The position numbers and the translations under genes are program-made. From Chlorogloeopsis fritschii PCC 6912 (GTDB lineage Bacteria > Cyanobacteriota > Cyanobacteriia > Cyanobacteriales > Nostocaceae): a stretch of 54,123 bases of DNA. The stretch is taken from the NCBI RefSeq assembly GCF_000317285.1, contig NZ_AJLN01000065.1:1-54123 (forward strand), read 5' to 3'. Positions 35,462 through 45,135 of this stretch are shown in pieces. Numbering within the stretch: the first letter of the stretch is position 1; each line of letters opens with the position of its first letter. Under the pieces are notes generated by a model. The model was not told the DNA's origin. It did not search any database and saw only the letters and a list, made by a program, of their open reading frames with translations.

Positions 35462-38400
35462 ATTTTTAATTTCCTACTTTCCCCTGCTCGATCAACCACC
35501 GATTTCACCGCAGATTCTTGTTGCTGGGGTGGAGCAACTTTCTGCTGTCCAAAGCCATCGAATAATTCGTTGAGTTTGAGTGTTAAGCCCAAATAGAGGC
35601 CGCCTGCGGAACGTGTACCGGAAAAATCTCGGTCATCGACTTTACCAAAGGCATATCCCACAGCAAGGCGCAGGTTGGGATTGAGGTAGTAGCCTGCTTC
35701 TAGGACAAAGCCTGTTTCAGTGTAGTTAGATTGATTAATGATGCGAGCCTCACCTACCAAATCCCAGCTATATCCCAGGCGATAGGTAGCTCGCAGTTGT
35801 CCTAGATTTGCCGTACTCGTGCCCACTAAATCATTCGCTAGATAAGAGGTGCTATGACGCAGAGCGTATTTGCCATAGAATTCCCATTGCCAGTTAGGAG
35901 CGTAGATAGCTTCTAAGGCAAAGGTATGATCCTCAGAACCCGTTCCACTTCCGAAAAGGATGGTGTCAGGGATGGTTGCTGGATTTTTGCGATATTCATA
36001 ACGCAATAAGGCGTTAAAGTTATCGTTGTCAGGATCGCGGTAGGCTAAACCCACCTTCAAGTTTGCTGTATCTGGGAGTCCCGTCAGCTTTTGATTGGCA
36101 GAACTTGCTTGCTGATAACGTACCAAAGCTGTGAGAGCAGGAGAAATTTTACCCGTAGCAGCTGCTGAGATGACGGTATTGGAACCACCAGAGGAACTAC
36201 GATGCTCGTAGCGAGCGCTAGCCTGAAACTCAGGATTATCGCTGTATTCTAAGCCAACGCTGTAACTATCGCCACCATCAAACCCAATCGCAGAGGCACT
36301 TTGTCCGGGAGCAAAGGGTTGAGCAAATTGCGAACCCACAGCAGTCCGTCTGAAGAAACTACCAAATACGTGTTCGTAAGCCAGATTCAGCCGCAAACCA
36401 GGAGCAATAGTCCAGCGATTATTCAAACCAATTGCACCTTGAGTAGTCAGTTCGTTAGCACCGCCTAAAATTGAGTAACGACCAATTAAGGTAGTATCTG
36501 AACCGAGTTTGTATTCGCCATTGACACTGAGGCTAGTAATGGAGTTACCTGAAAATTGACCGCCAGTGTAAAACTGTTGAGCAAGACTGACATTGACACC
36601 AGGAATTACAGCCCAATTCAGCCCCAAGATAGTACGGTCTGGATAAACAGTATCTTTTGTGGAAGATAAGGTCAGTTCATTTTGGGCTTGGAAAGTGAGG
36701 TTCTTTGCGAGGGGGAGAGTGAGGCGCGATCGCAATTGATCGGATTTACTAGTGAGGGCATTTGTCGGAATCCGATCTTCTCGGTTGCGATGAATCCAGT
36801 CCACATCAACAGTGGTACGACCAAAGCGTTGTTGAATCCCGGCGGTAATCGTTGTCAGGGAGTTATCAACTTTACTACCAGGGATTGCTTGAACACGGGG
36901 TGCAAACAGTTCTGCAAAGGTATCTAGTGGTTGGGGAGCGATGCCAAAATTATCTTCGTGGTCGTATTGCACTCGTAGATTTGTAGTTGGGGAAACTCGA
37001 CCTGTTAACTGTGCTCCATAACGAGTTTGACCAGGTACAAAGCTAATAGTGGCATTATTGGCAAAACCCGTATCGGCAAAACGATAATAGGCACGTCCTT
37101 GGATAGCTTTGAATATCTGCCCTTGGGCTTCTATACGATAAGCTTCACCACTAACTTTGCCCATCACATCAGAATCATTAGTGGAATGGGCATATTCTGT
37201 TATCAACTTACCCTTATCACCCAGAGCGATCGCTGCATCTGCGCCGTAGAGTTCAAAGCCGCGCAACCCTTGATTTTCTTTAATGTAAGTTGCGGCTAAC
37301 CAACTTTCTTGATTAAAGGTACGAGACAAATTGTATTGCAAGCGACCTGCATAGATATTGCTGTTAGAGTCTTTGCTGTCGTATTGGTAGGTAACAACAA
37401 TCCGACGAACTAAAACTTGTCCAGTTTGATCGACATCAGTGCGGAGAATCGGTTGGCGGAATAATAAAGTACCGCGATCGTAATCGATTTCGTAGTCTGG
37501 CCCTCGGTTTAGCTGCTTGCGTTCCAGTACACTACCGGGACGATTCAGTTCTTCTAACTCTAGAAAAACATTTTCGCTACCTGGAACCAGTATGCGGCGA
37601 GAGAGGAAGTAATAGCCGCTAGTACCGTCGGGAGCAATAGTATCCCGTTGGAAACCTTCTAGATGGTTGCCGTAGAAACCTGTAAATTGAAAATTTCCCA
37701 AGGTGTAGTTGGCTTTCAAACCGTGGAGTTGGCGGGTGATCGAGGTAAATTGCTGTGATGGGCGAGCAAACTCTTCTGTGTTGTAGTCACCCCACATGGC
37801 ATAATCGGGAGCCGTACCAGGAATGCTAGTTGAACGCTCAAAACGCAGATATACGCTGTCAATCGAAGGAGCGACAACATCTGCTCTGGAGCTATCACCG
37901 TAAACAGGATAGTTTTGCTCACTGAATTGATAACTGCGAAACAGGCGATTATCACAGTTGCAGTTTTCGTTGAGGCTGCGAGAACTATTATATGCACCAG
38001 TAAACAACCAATCACCGATCGCACCCGTAGCAAATACCGCCGAGTTAAAATCCAATTGCGTTCTGTTGTCTTTGTCAGGGCGGAGAAAATCACGGAAACT
38101 ACCGTAATAATTTGTACCTCTAGCTCCTAAACGCAGATCCACCACACCAGTGACAATACTAGGACGCAGCGCTGTTTCAAATTGCAGTTGAGTAAAGGCT
38201 TCTAAATTAATAGTGTTAGCTCTGATTGTTACTGTTTGAGCATTTAAACTTGATTTCAGGTTGGCTGTGAATTCCCCTTCCTTAATTTCCACCTGAAATC
38301 CTGGTTGATTGGGCTTGAAATCTGTCCCCACAAACTCTCCAGCAGTTGATGTCAAAGTGACAACAGCATCCCATTTAGAGCGGTTGTGATTACTATCTAG

Positions 38401-39354
38401 CAATTGTCCTTTCACTGTTGCCGTGGCACGTCCATCTGCTGGGATCCTTCCCTCCACAGTCTCTAACTTCATTTGTGTGGGTGCGCCTCTTACTATTACC
38501 CGCGCACTTACAGGAGATTCAGCAGAACCTACTATTTGGGCAGTGATAATATTTTCTCCTTCCTTTAAGGAGACGCCATACCATGTCTGCGTTACTAAAT
38601 GTGTTGTCGCATCAGTTGCTGTCCGTCCAATCAGGGAGGTGTCTGCTAAGTTGCCATTCACCCGCAATTCCACACTTGCACCTTCAGGAAACTGCACAAT
38701 TACCGTAGTAGCGGCTACATCAACTACGGTGTCGGGCGTGGGAGAGAGGATTTTTACCCAGGTTGCAATGGAAGGGATTGGTGTTTGTGTATCCTTGTTT
38801 CCCTGCTTCCCTACATCCTCTGCACCATTGGCGATTTTTTGACCTCTAGGTAACTTGATATCAGATGCTGGTTGAAAGGGCCGTATAGCACCAGTAACAG
38901 ATTGCTTTTCGGTACTTCCAGATGCTACTTGTTGTAAGCCTCTAGGCAATTGGATATCAGATGCTGGTTGAAATGGCTGTATACCAACGGGTTCTGGCTC
39001 AGATTTAGTGGATGGTTGATTTATCAGTCCAACATCTAACTTATACCAAATCGAGTTGTTCAAACCCTTTTTTGTATAGCCCGCGTAGGCGGGCTTTGTT
39101 TGTATAGCCACAGGCTTCCAGCCTGTAGGGTAAAAGAGGGTATTCGATTCGGATTTGGTATTATCTGTGATTTCTACTGCCTTCTCAGTTAACAAAGAGG
39201 GGAGGAAATCTCCGTTTGAAGGTTCTTCAGTCAGGTTCTGCTGCTGTGCAACCACAGAATTTTCTGCCTTAGCTATGACAGGGTACACAACCAAACTCAC
39301 AGCCCCGATTAATGTCAAATAGAAAATATTGATGTGGCGCAATTTGGTTTTCAT
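35458..39354 (-). CDS. Predicted outer-membrane beta-barrel with Ig-like domains (1298 aa)
   Basis: Start at ATG 39352-39354, overlapping the upstream stop as ATGA. Residues 1-30 form a signal peptide (IFYLTLIGAVSLVVYP, AKA cleavage). A low-complexity part follows with the duplicated motif PFQPASDIQLPRG / PFQPASDIKLPRG. An Ig-like domain (WVKILSPTPDTVVDVAATTV) and an invasin-type Big_1-like domain (GRIPADGRATATVKGQLL, DAVVTLTSTAGEF) lead to an 850-residue run of alternating aromatic/polar beta strands (GNFQFTGFYG, RAYYRFADTGF, ASARYEHRSS, LRLAVGYAFGK) typical of a large outer-membrane barrel. It is probably the membrane anchor or exporter of the cluster; this role is inferred. It carries an in-frame repeat insertion at 39044-39160. 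Confidence 0.78.
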   Translation of the reverse strand: MKTKLRHINIFYLTLIGAVSLVVYPVIAKAENSVVAQQQNLTEEPSNGDFLPSLLTEKAVEITDNTKSESNTLFYPTGWKPVAIQTKPAYAGYTKKGLNNSIWYKLDVGLINQPSTKSEPEPVGIQPFQPASDIQLPRGLQQVASGSTEKQSVTGAIRPFQPASDIKLPRGQKIANGAEDVGKQGNKDTQTPIPSIATWVKILSPTPDTVVDVAATTVIVQFPEGASVELRVNGNLADTSLIGRTATDATTHLVTQTWYGVSLKEGENIITAQIVGSAESPVSARVIVRGAPTQMKLETVEGRIPADGRATATVKGQLLDSNHNRSKWDAVVTLTSTAGEFVGTDFKPNQPGFQVEIKEGEFTANLKSSLNAQTVTIRANTINLEAFTQLQFETALRPSIVTGVVDLRLGARGTNYYGSFRDFLRPDKDNRTQLDFNSAVFATGAIGDWLFTGAYNSSRSLNENCNCDNRLFRSYQFSEQNYPVYGDSSRADVVAPSIDSVYLRFERSTSIPGTAPDYAMWGDYNTEEFARPSQQFTSITRQLHGLKANYTLGNFQFTGFYGNHLEGFQRDTIAPDGTSGYYFLSRRILVPGSENVFLELEELNRPGSVLERKQLNRGPDYEIDYDRGTLLFRQPILRTDVDQTGQVLVRRIVVTYQYDSKDSNSNIYAGRLQYNLSRTFNQESWLAATYIKENQGLRGFELYGADAAIALGDKGKLITEYAHSTNDSDVMGKVSGEAYRIEAQGQIFKAIQGRAYYRFADTGFANNATISFVPGQTRYGAQLTGRVSPTTNLRVQYDHEDNFGIAPQPLDTFAELFAPRVQAIPGSKVDNSLTTITAGIQQRFGRTTVDVDWIHRNREDRIPTNALTSKSDQLRSRLTLPLAKNLTFQAQNELTLSSTKDTVYPDRTILGLNWAVIPGVNVSLAQQFYTGGQFSGNSITSLSVNGEYKLGSDTTLIGRYSILGGANELTTQGAIGLNNRWTIAPGLRLNLAYEHVFGSFFRRTAVGSQFAQPFAPGQSASAIGFDGGDSYSVGLEYSDNPEFQASARYEHRSSSGGSNTVISAAATGKISPALTALVRYQQASSANQKLTGLPDTANLKVGLAYRDPDNDNFNALLRYEYRKNPATIPDTILFGSGTGSEDHTFALEAIYAPNWQWEFYGKYALRHSTSYLANDLVGTSTANLGQLRATYRLGYSWDLVGEARIINQSNYTETGFVLEAGYYLNPNLRLAVGYAFGKVDDRDFSGTRSAGGLYLGLTLKLNELFDGFGQQKVAPPQQQESAVKSVVDRAGESRKLKI
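39044..39160. mobile_element. Palindromic element inserted in frame in the barrel gene
   Basis: TACCAAATC (39044-39052) and its reverse complement GATTTGGTA (39152-39160) bound 117 bases, flanked by a TTA direct repeat on each side. Inside are two hairpins (GCCCGCGTAGGCGGGC and CAGGCTTCCAGCCTG) that match the intergenic repeat at 10221-10273. 117 bases plus the 3-base target duplication is 40 codons, so the host frame is kept. The peptide encoded is SESNTLFYPTGWKPVAIQTK followed by PAYAGYTKKG and more. Confidence 0.75.
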
Positions 39355-40862
39355 TTCTTCGCCTCCGTGACTGCGAAGTTCATGCGTACCATGCCACCAG
39401 GCTCTAAACGCACCCAACGAGATTGGCTATTGCGTTCGCGGAAGCGTCGATTGGGTGCGAGAGTATAACCGGGAAGACTGCTGAGATCGAGAACGCCTGT
39501 GTGATTTCCTGGTAATACGTTGGCAATGGAGAACAAACCATTTGGATCTGTGGTGATGCGGTTACCGTCTGCCATGAAAATCACTGCATTAGGAACCCCA
39601 GGTTCACCAGGTTGTTGCTCGCCATCAAAGTTTTTGTCTACAAACACGCGACCGATGATTGTGCCACAGTCAGAGACTATTCCCGGTCGAATTTTCAATT
39701 GATGTGTTGCTGGCCCGTCTTTGACAGCGAAATTGTTGTCAGTCCTTCGGGCATTGACAATTGCTGAATTCCGCCCGGAACCACGTACAGCATCGGGAGT
39801 CAGTTGAGCAGCGTAAGCAATATTTAGTACCTTTCCAGATGGAATAGTTGCTGTAGTCCGAAATATGATTTGTGAACCACTAGTTTCTGCTGTGACGTTG
39901 ACTAGCTGACCATCAGCCTCACCCCGCACGGATTTAGGCAGAAATTTGAAACCTAGCGGTAAGGTATCAGTCACTACTATGTTATGCAAATCAGTATCAA
40001 CAAGATTTTTGAGTGACAGGCGGTAAATTGCCGTATCTCCCGGTTCAGCGGTTGCGCGATCGCCTGTTTTGATAATCTGCACCTGTTGTGTTTGGCACAA
40101 TCCCAAGTCCAATTGCAAGGGTAATAACTCTAGTCCGATTCGTTCAGCGTCAGATATTAAAACTGTGTGACTCAGCTGGGTTTGACCTTCAATACTGATT
40201 GGCAAACCATCTAAAGAAGTAGCGGTATACTGGACGAGCAGGTTTTCACCTTCACCCGTGCTGTCCACTATTTCTAATTTGATCCGCCGTTGGGTATAAA
40301 TAGAGTCAGCAGGCGGATTGACTACCAAAATATAAGTTTTACCCTTCGCAGTTTGCCCCTTATTTTGGTCAAATAAGAAGTTGTAGTAACCCTCACTTGT
40401 ATTCGTGAGGAAGAAGGGGTTACTGTTTTCCGAATTTGGGTTGACTCCTTTAGGAATACCGTTATTAGGAATATCGGGAACCTCTGTTCTAGTTAGGGAA
40501 AGCAATTTTCCTAGTTCCGTACCCGTCGGATCGTTGGGATTAGGTTCGTACAAAGCCATAGAAAAGCCTTGATAATCAGGTAGAACTTGCCCTCCACAAC
40601 CTAAAATCCGCCCTAAAGGGTCAATTAAGGGTTTAGAACGAGCGTTAATTGAACTAGAACTGCCTTGATATGTATGTTTACTGCTAGGATCTGTATAGAT
40701 ATATGTAGCTTGGTTAGTGATTGCTGTAGGCGCAATCCCGTTATTGATTTGAGCAAAAACAGGTATTGGACTCTGTAAAAAACTTCCCACTAAAATGGTT
40801 GCTGCGAAATGCTGAAACCAGCCACCATCAGAAATCTGATGTCGCAAACTTTGACGGCGCAC
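39351..40862 (-). CDS. DUF11 and Cna_B/SdrD-like exported protein (503 aa)
   Basis: A signal peptide (FAATILVGSFLQSPIPVFAQ) is followed by a region with TAITNQATYIYTDPSS, a DUF11 module (DRATAEPGDTAIYRLSLKN, VVTDTLPLGFKFLP) and a C-terminal SdrD/Cna_B-type module (IIGRVFVDKNFDGEQQPGEP, RITTDPNGLFSIANVLPG). The protein ends in GGMVRMNFAVTEAKK. The frame opens with GTG (40860-40862). Its TGA overlaps the ATG of the barrel gene, a strong hint that the two are made in fixed ratio and work together at the outer membrane. Confidence 0.82.
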   Translation of the reverse strand: MRRQSLRHQISDGGWFQHFAATILVGSFLQSPIPVFAQINNGIAPTAITNQATYIYTDPSSKHTYQGSSSSINARSKPLIDPLGRILGCGGQVLPDYQGFSMALYEPNPNDPTGTELGKLLSLTRTEVPDIPNNGIPKGVNPNSENSNPFFLTNTSEGYYNFLFDQNKGQTAKGKTYILVVNPPADSIYTQRRIKLEIVDSTGEGENLLVQYTATSLDGLPISIEGQTQLSHTVLISDAERIGLELLPLQLDLGLCQTQQVQIIKTGDRATAEPGDTAIYRLSLKNLVDTDLHNIVVTDTLPLGFKFLPKSVRGEADGQLVNVTAETSGSQIIFRTTATIPSGKVLNIAYAAQLTPDAVRGSGRNSAIVNARRTDNNFAVKDGPATHQLKIRPGIVSDCGTIIGRVFVDKNFDGEQQPGEPGVPNAVIFMADGNRITTDPNGLFSIANVLPGNHTGVLDLSSLPGYTLAPNRRFRERNSQSRWVRLEPGGMVRMNFAVTEAKK

Positions 40863-40940
40863 TGAATTTTTCTCCTGTTAAAGTTGACGATAACTGGGTT
40901 TGAGCCTGCACCCAGATCTGTGGAAATTTTTGACGATTTC

Positions 40941-40971
40941 TTTAGAGACGTTATGTTGCAACGTCTCTAAA
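40941..40971. repeat. TTTAGAGACGTT...AACGTCTCTAAA hairpin
   Basis: A perfect 12-bp stem (40941-40952 with 40960-40971) around a 7-base loop lies between the 189-aa and 503-aa genes of the cluster. No T-run follows on the minus strand, so it is a repeat that may act as an mRNA stem-loop rather than a full terminator. Same family as 13854-13879 and 21650-21675. Confidence 0.7.
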
Positions 40972-40991
40972 AACAAAAATCTAAAATCGAC

Positions 40992-41561
40992 TTAGCGCAC
41001 CTGAGCTTGATAAGTTCCCTTTACTTTCTCTTGGGCGGGAACAGATGTGCCAAAATTCCAGCGGATATGAGTGTAAGCAGTTGCTGGTGCTGGACGAGTC
41101 TCTTGTTTGCCATTCGAGAGAGTAACTTTGATTGTGGGATTTTCAACAAAGCTACGTCCGCCGTCAATGCTGTAGGTAATCTTTGCGCCTTGTTTTTCGT
41201 TGACTGTAGCAGATTTCAGTACATACACCATTCCTTGGGGAATTGGTTGATTGATGGTGAGGTTCTTCACTGCTTTATCGCCATTGTTGCCACCCGTTAC
41301 TATATAACGCAATACGTCTCCCGGTTGCACCGTTACTTTCCCTTGCAAAGCTTGCCAAGTAACTATTTGCTTACCTTGCTTATCTTGTTGCACCACTTTT
41401 TTTTCTGCTTCTAGGCGCAATTGTACTGGCCCTTTTTTGGCGTTTTGAGCGATCGCACTACTGGGCTGCCACACAGGTGTTAATACTAATGTCAGTGTAA
41501 CAAATGGTGTTGCGGCAATGATCGCAACTGCTCCAATACTAGCAAGAGAAAAACTTTTCAT
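40992..41561 (-). CDS. Small exported DUF11-like protein (189 aa)
   Basis: A signal peptide (ASIGAVAIIAATPFVTLTLV, SSAIA cleavage region) precedes one DUF11-like fold: LQGKVTVQPGDVLRYIVTGG, NGDKAVKNLTINQPIPQGM and ARRYTHIRWNFGT-like sequence (TAYTHIRWNFGTSVPAQEK). It ends KGTYQAQVR, resembling the C-terminus of the giant repeat protein (IRFRAQVK). It could be a minor subunit or an initiator of the surface structure. It lies between the 872-aa and 503-aa genes with short gaps, so it is probably in the same transcript. Confidence 0.75.
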   Translation of the reverse strand: MKSFSLASIGAVAIIAATPFVTLTLVLTPVWQPSSAIAQNAKKGPVQLRLEAEKKVVQQDKQGKQIVTWQALQGKVTVQPGDVLRYIVTGGNNGDKAVKNLTINQPIPQGMVYVLKSATVNEKQGAKITYSIDGGRSFVENPTIKVTLSNGKQETRPAPATAYTHIRWNFGTSVPAQEKVKGTYQAQVR

Positions 41562-41647
41562 GGCTAATACCTATTTTAATTTCAAAAGTTCTGGGTTCAA
41601 CGTATCTATGTAGGTTGGTGTAAACAAATCCAACCTACAATTTCCTC

Positions 41648-44266
41648 CTAGTTCACCTTCCGTTGGAAAGTAAAGGTTCTTTGCACACCAGGCGCAATTT
41701 GTACCGTGATAGTATTCACATACTTGGTAACATCATCATCCTGTGTAATACCTGTTTGGTCTGAAGCAGAAGTATTACCAGCCGCACCTTCAAAATGAGT
41801 AATTGTTGCGCTTGCGGGGACAGAATCTACAGCAGAACCAACAACGTTACTAGTATCAATGATTCCGTTTGTATCATTATCTAAGGCCCAATTACTGTTA
41901 GCGCCTAAAATACCACTTTCAGTAATTACCAAATTGTTAACATTAAGAACAACGTTATTACTAGATGTACTGCTCACATTATCTTCAGCAGCAATATTCT
42001 TGTAACGGATTTGATACTCGATAATGTTACCCGGTGCAGGAGTTCTTGGTACATCAGCAACACTGGTATTAGGATCGTAACCATTGGTTGTCGGTGTACT
42101 TTCAAAATCACCCTGACCAGCACCTACATCAGGGCCTGTTCCCTTTAATATTCGGGAGAACTTCACCAACTTCAAGAAGCCAGTATATACACGGTCAATG
42201 GTGATATTAGTTATTTCACCAGAATCTAGCACCTTGTCAGCATCACCATCAACAAATGCTGTAATGGGTACTGGATAACCTTTTTCTGTGTCTGTAGAGA
42301 GTGGAGTACCTGCTGGTAAGTTAACATCCACAGTGTAATTGTCTGTGCTAGCAGCACCAACAGTCAGTGTCACTGGTGTACCGCTAGTTAAAGTAAAAGC
42401 AGAACCATTATAGGTATATGTTGCTGTATTCGATGTATTGTCAGGATCGGTAATTGTTACTGTAGTACCTGAAGGTAAATCTGTGGCTGTTGCTGGCGGT
42501 GTGGGTACTAAAACAATGGAAGCGGAAGCACTACCACCATTTTGAACAGTGTTAGTAAATGTCACCACCGATGGATCGATAGTGCTACCGGGTGTTGTAT
42601 TAGCAGGAACAAGAGAAGACTTGTTAGTAAAGTCCGTATTATTATCATTGGTAGGGCCTAAGGCTCCTGGTTGGCCATTGGGGCCATTGAACAGACTAGA
42701 TGTATTAATTGTCAAAACATTAGCTTCACCAAGAGGCCCAGTACCATCGTTACCATTGTTAGTGGCTTCTGAGCCTGTCTCTGGATTAGTTGGTGTATTA
42801 ATATAACCGTCATCCACATCACCAGCTGCTATAGTATCCGGGACACCATCACCATTGCTATCAGTTCCCGGAAACTTTAATGTATTACCGCTAGTAGGAT
42901 CGTAGTTACTGGGGTTGTTGTCGCCTGATTCATCGTATACTGGCAGGTTATTACTGTCTGTGCTACCAAATACTTGGGCTATGTTAGCAATAGTTAAAGG
43001 TGCTGTAGCTGTTGATTTAACTTTAACTTTGATTGAGAAGCCAGTAATCTCTGTTCCATTAGCTGGAACAGAAGTAATCGCATTTGTGTTAATAAAACCG
43101 ACGCGAGTGACACTTGTTACTGTATCACCACTTTGTAACGCTCCAGCATTAAAGCGTTTCCATCCGGCTGCGTTAGCATCTGTAGTTACAAGATCGGTAG
43201 TATAAACAGGTTCCCAATTTGCATTAGGTGGTGTAGGTGGTGTACTTAAGTCTAATTCTGTATCTGCGGGAATAGCATCAGAAATCAAAATACGAGATTC
43301 CGAAACACCGTCTACAGTAATTGAGCTACCCTTTAATGCAGAAGGTGTAATATTCTGTCCTGTAGTATCGCTACTTTCAACTTTCAGGCTTAATCCATAG
43401 ATGATAGTATCATCAGTGATGATACTTAGGGTACTATTGTTGCTATAGTTAGTCTGAGTTTTCTTTAAGGTTGCCAGAGCGTAATCTTTATTACCAACAG
43501 TCGCCGTTTGATTTGCAGATGCTTCTTTCTCTCCCCCTATTGGTGAACCATCTACATCATTAGGATCGCTATCATCTAAATCTTTGGTGCTAAGTTCTTC
43601 AGTAGCTGTGCTCACGCTTGAAGGTTGGTTTTGAGTATTAGGATCGGGTGTATTACCTAATCGGACGTTAATAGTTGTACCTGGTGTGGCAGCAGGATTA
43701 ACCGTTACGGGTACGCGAACTAATACCGTACCCACATCAACTGTAGTTGAGCCGATCTTCACACCTGGAGTATATACTGGAACTGGGTCAGCTGTTACCG
43801 GGGTAGTTGCAGCGGAAATCCAGGTTACACCACCATCTGTACTATATTCTATAGTTCCTACTGTACCTGCACCTGCTATTGATTGCGTCAGTGTGACTGC
43901 GGTAGGAATATTGAACTTGGTAGGATCGTTACCAATGTTAGTAACTGCGAATCTGTAAGTTAATACGTCACCTACTTGAACTGTACCACCTGTACTATCG
44001 TCTATACCAATTGCTTGGGCGTTAATACCTGTTACTTCCGCTACTGTTACGGTAACAGTGTTGGATGTTGCATTTATTGTGTTACCTGGGTTATCTGGGT
44101 CTTCGTAAGTAGCAGTCGCCGTGTTGCTGATAGACTGTCCAGCAGCGGTTCCTTCAGCTAATACAGGTGCAACAAACTGGAAAATGCCATTAGCTAATAA
44201 TGCTGTTGCTACCAAAGAACGATAGAAATTTGATGGCTGTTTGAAAATTTGCTTGGGTTTTGGCAT
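41648..44266 (-). CDS. Large exported surface protein, first gene of the cluster (872 aa)
   Basis: Start taken at ATG 44264-44266 (MPKPKQIFKQPSNFYRSLVA); a TTG seven codons upstream also opens the frame. A signal peptide (LVATALLANGIFQFVAPVLA) is followed by QSISNTATATYEDPDNPGNT, a DUF11-like opening, and strand-rich Thr/Asn/Asp-rich repeats with calcium-binding-like DSNGDGVPDTIAAGDVDDG. Late modules contain VTITDPDNTSNTATYTYNG and LVKFSRILKGTGPDVG, the latter like LLVKRITAINGVD of the 2203-aa protein. It ends RTFTFQRKVN. It has very few Cys, unlike the giant DUF11 protein. Confidence 0.8.
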   Translation of the reverse strand: MPKPKQIFKQPSNFYRSLVATALLANGIFQFVAPVLAEGTAAGQSISNTATATYEDPDNPGNTINATSNTVTVTVAEVTGINAQAIGIDDSTGGTVQVGDVLTYRFAVTNIGNDPTKFNIPTAVTLTQSIAGAGTVGTIEYSTDGGVTWISAATTPVTADPVPVYTPGVKIGSTTVDVGTVLVRVPVTVNPAATPGTTINVRLGNTPDPNTQNQPSSVSTATEELSTKDLDDSDPNDVDGSPIGGEKEASANQTATVGNKDYALATLKKTQTNYSNNSTLSIITDDTIIYGLSLKVESSDTTGQNITPSALKGSSITVDGVSESRILISDAIPADTELDLSTPPTPPNANWEPVYTTDLVTTDANAAGWKRFNAGALQSGDTVTSVTRVGFINTNAITSVPANGTEITGFSIKVKVKSTATAPLTIANIAQVFGSTDSNNLPVYDESGDNNPSNYDPTSGNTLKFPGTDSNGDGVPDTIAAGDVDDGYINTPTNPETGSEATNNGNDGTGPLGEANVLTINTSSLFNGPNGQPGALGPTNDNNTDFTNKSSLVPANTTPGSTIDPSVVTFTNTVQNGGSASASIVLVPTPPATATDLPSGTTVTITDPDNTSNTATYTYNGSAFTLTSGTPVTLTVGAASTDNYTVDVNLPAGTPLSTDTEKGYPVPITAFVDGDADKVLDSGEITNITIDRVYTGFLKLVKFSRILKGTGPDVGAGQGDFESTPTTNGYDPNTSVADVPRTPAPGNIIEYQIRYKNIAAEDNVSSTSSNNVVLNVNNLVITESGILGANSNWALDNDTNGIIDTSNVVGSAVDSVPASATITHFEGAAGNTSASDQTGITQDDDVTKYVNTITVQIAPGVQRTFTFQRKVN

Positions 44267-44857
44267 GATGGAAGTGTGTTTATTCAATCAACATTTGTCC
44301 TGCCAAAAGAGGCAGGATTTTTTCTTGACAATTCATCGAGAAATTGCCATTTTCAATTCACCCAAAACTTTAAAGTTTCAGGAGTGCATAGTTAAGGACA
44401 TTTACCTCAAAAACTATTAAGGTAAATTTGCAGGTATAATTTAAACTAACTTTACCGATATTTAGCTTTGATAAAGGCTTAAAGCCATGATTTATGAATG
44501 TATAATTTATAGCTAAAAAATACTTCAGTAGAAATAATGAATTTTCAATTCAATTAAGAAAATTATCCAAAATAAGAAATAAAAAATAGAGACTCTCGCC
44601 TATATTCTTTGTTTCAAAAATATAAGTAATTATCTCTAATTTCTTTGAGAGAAGGTATTTCAGTCTGTTAATATACTATATATTTATCTGAATAATAGTG
44701 ATGATAGTATATAATTTCAAACCTAAATTAGGAGGTTTTTGATTCTATTTTCAAACACAGAAAAGAGGTATTTTTTACTTTTGTTTGGTTGATGAGTAAA
44801 TTTAAAATCTATAAAAGGCTCCTTATTTACTATTCTCTTTAGCTTAAAATTAAAAAA

Positions 44858-44874
44858 TGAGGAAAATCTGAGGA
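44858..44874 (-). promoter_or_regulatory. 11-bp direct repeat operator, site A
   Basis: TGAGGA occurs at 44858 and again at 44869, exactly 11 bases apart. Read on the minus strand this is TTCCTCAGATTTTCCTCA followed by TTTTTTAATTTTAAG, nearly identical to site C. Exact 11-base spacing is the geometry of OmpR/PhoB-family sites. The orientation points toward the leftward surface cluster, whose first gene starts about 570 bases away. Confidence 0.5.
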
Positions 44875-45084
44875 ATCTAGCAATTAGCTCAGATTCTTGA
44901 TTTTCTGCCATTTCAATGATCACCAGACAAAAGCACAACCCTTTTGCTAGGAAAACGGGGGTTTGTAGAGCTGTTTACCGCATCCAATTGATTGATAAGA
45001 AGGAAGGAGCCACTGCGCTCTTAGAGATTCACTCACTGAGTGCAAACCGCGTGGCAGTAGAGGTAGATAAGTGATATTGGCTAC

Positions 45085-45112
45085 TTCTCAGACTTTCCTC
45101 AGAATTTCCTCA
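45085..45112 (+). promoter_or_regulatory. 11-bp direct repeat operator, site B (three units)
   Basis: TTCTCA (45085), TCCTCA (45096) and TCCTCA (45107) are spaced exactly 11 bases. About 14 bases past the last unit is TATTTATT (45127-45134), a reasonable -10 element, so the repeats would replace the -35 as in PhoB-type promoters. A transcript from here would run into the terminator at 45201-45225. Confidence 0.5.
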
Positions 45113-45135
45113 TTTTTAGATGGCAATATTTATTA

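Noticed and set aside
40941-40971. Intrinsic terminator splitting the surface cluster
   Set aside because: The stem is strong but lacks a T-run on the minus strand, and the same repeat family occurs elsewhere, including inside a gene.
44723-44938. 71-codon minus-strand frame in the divergent gap
   Set aside because: AT-driven composition, no family, and one of the 11-bp direct repeats lies within it; more likely a chance frame across a regulatory region.
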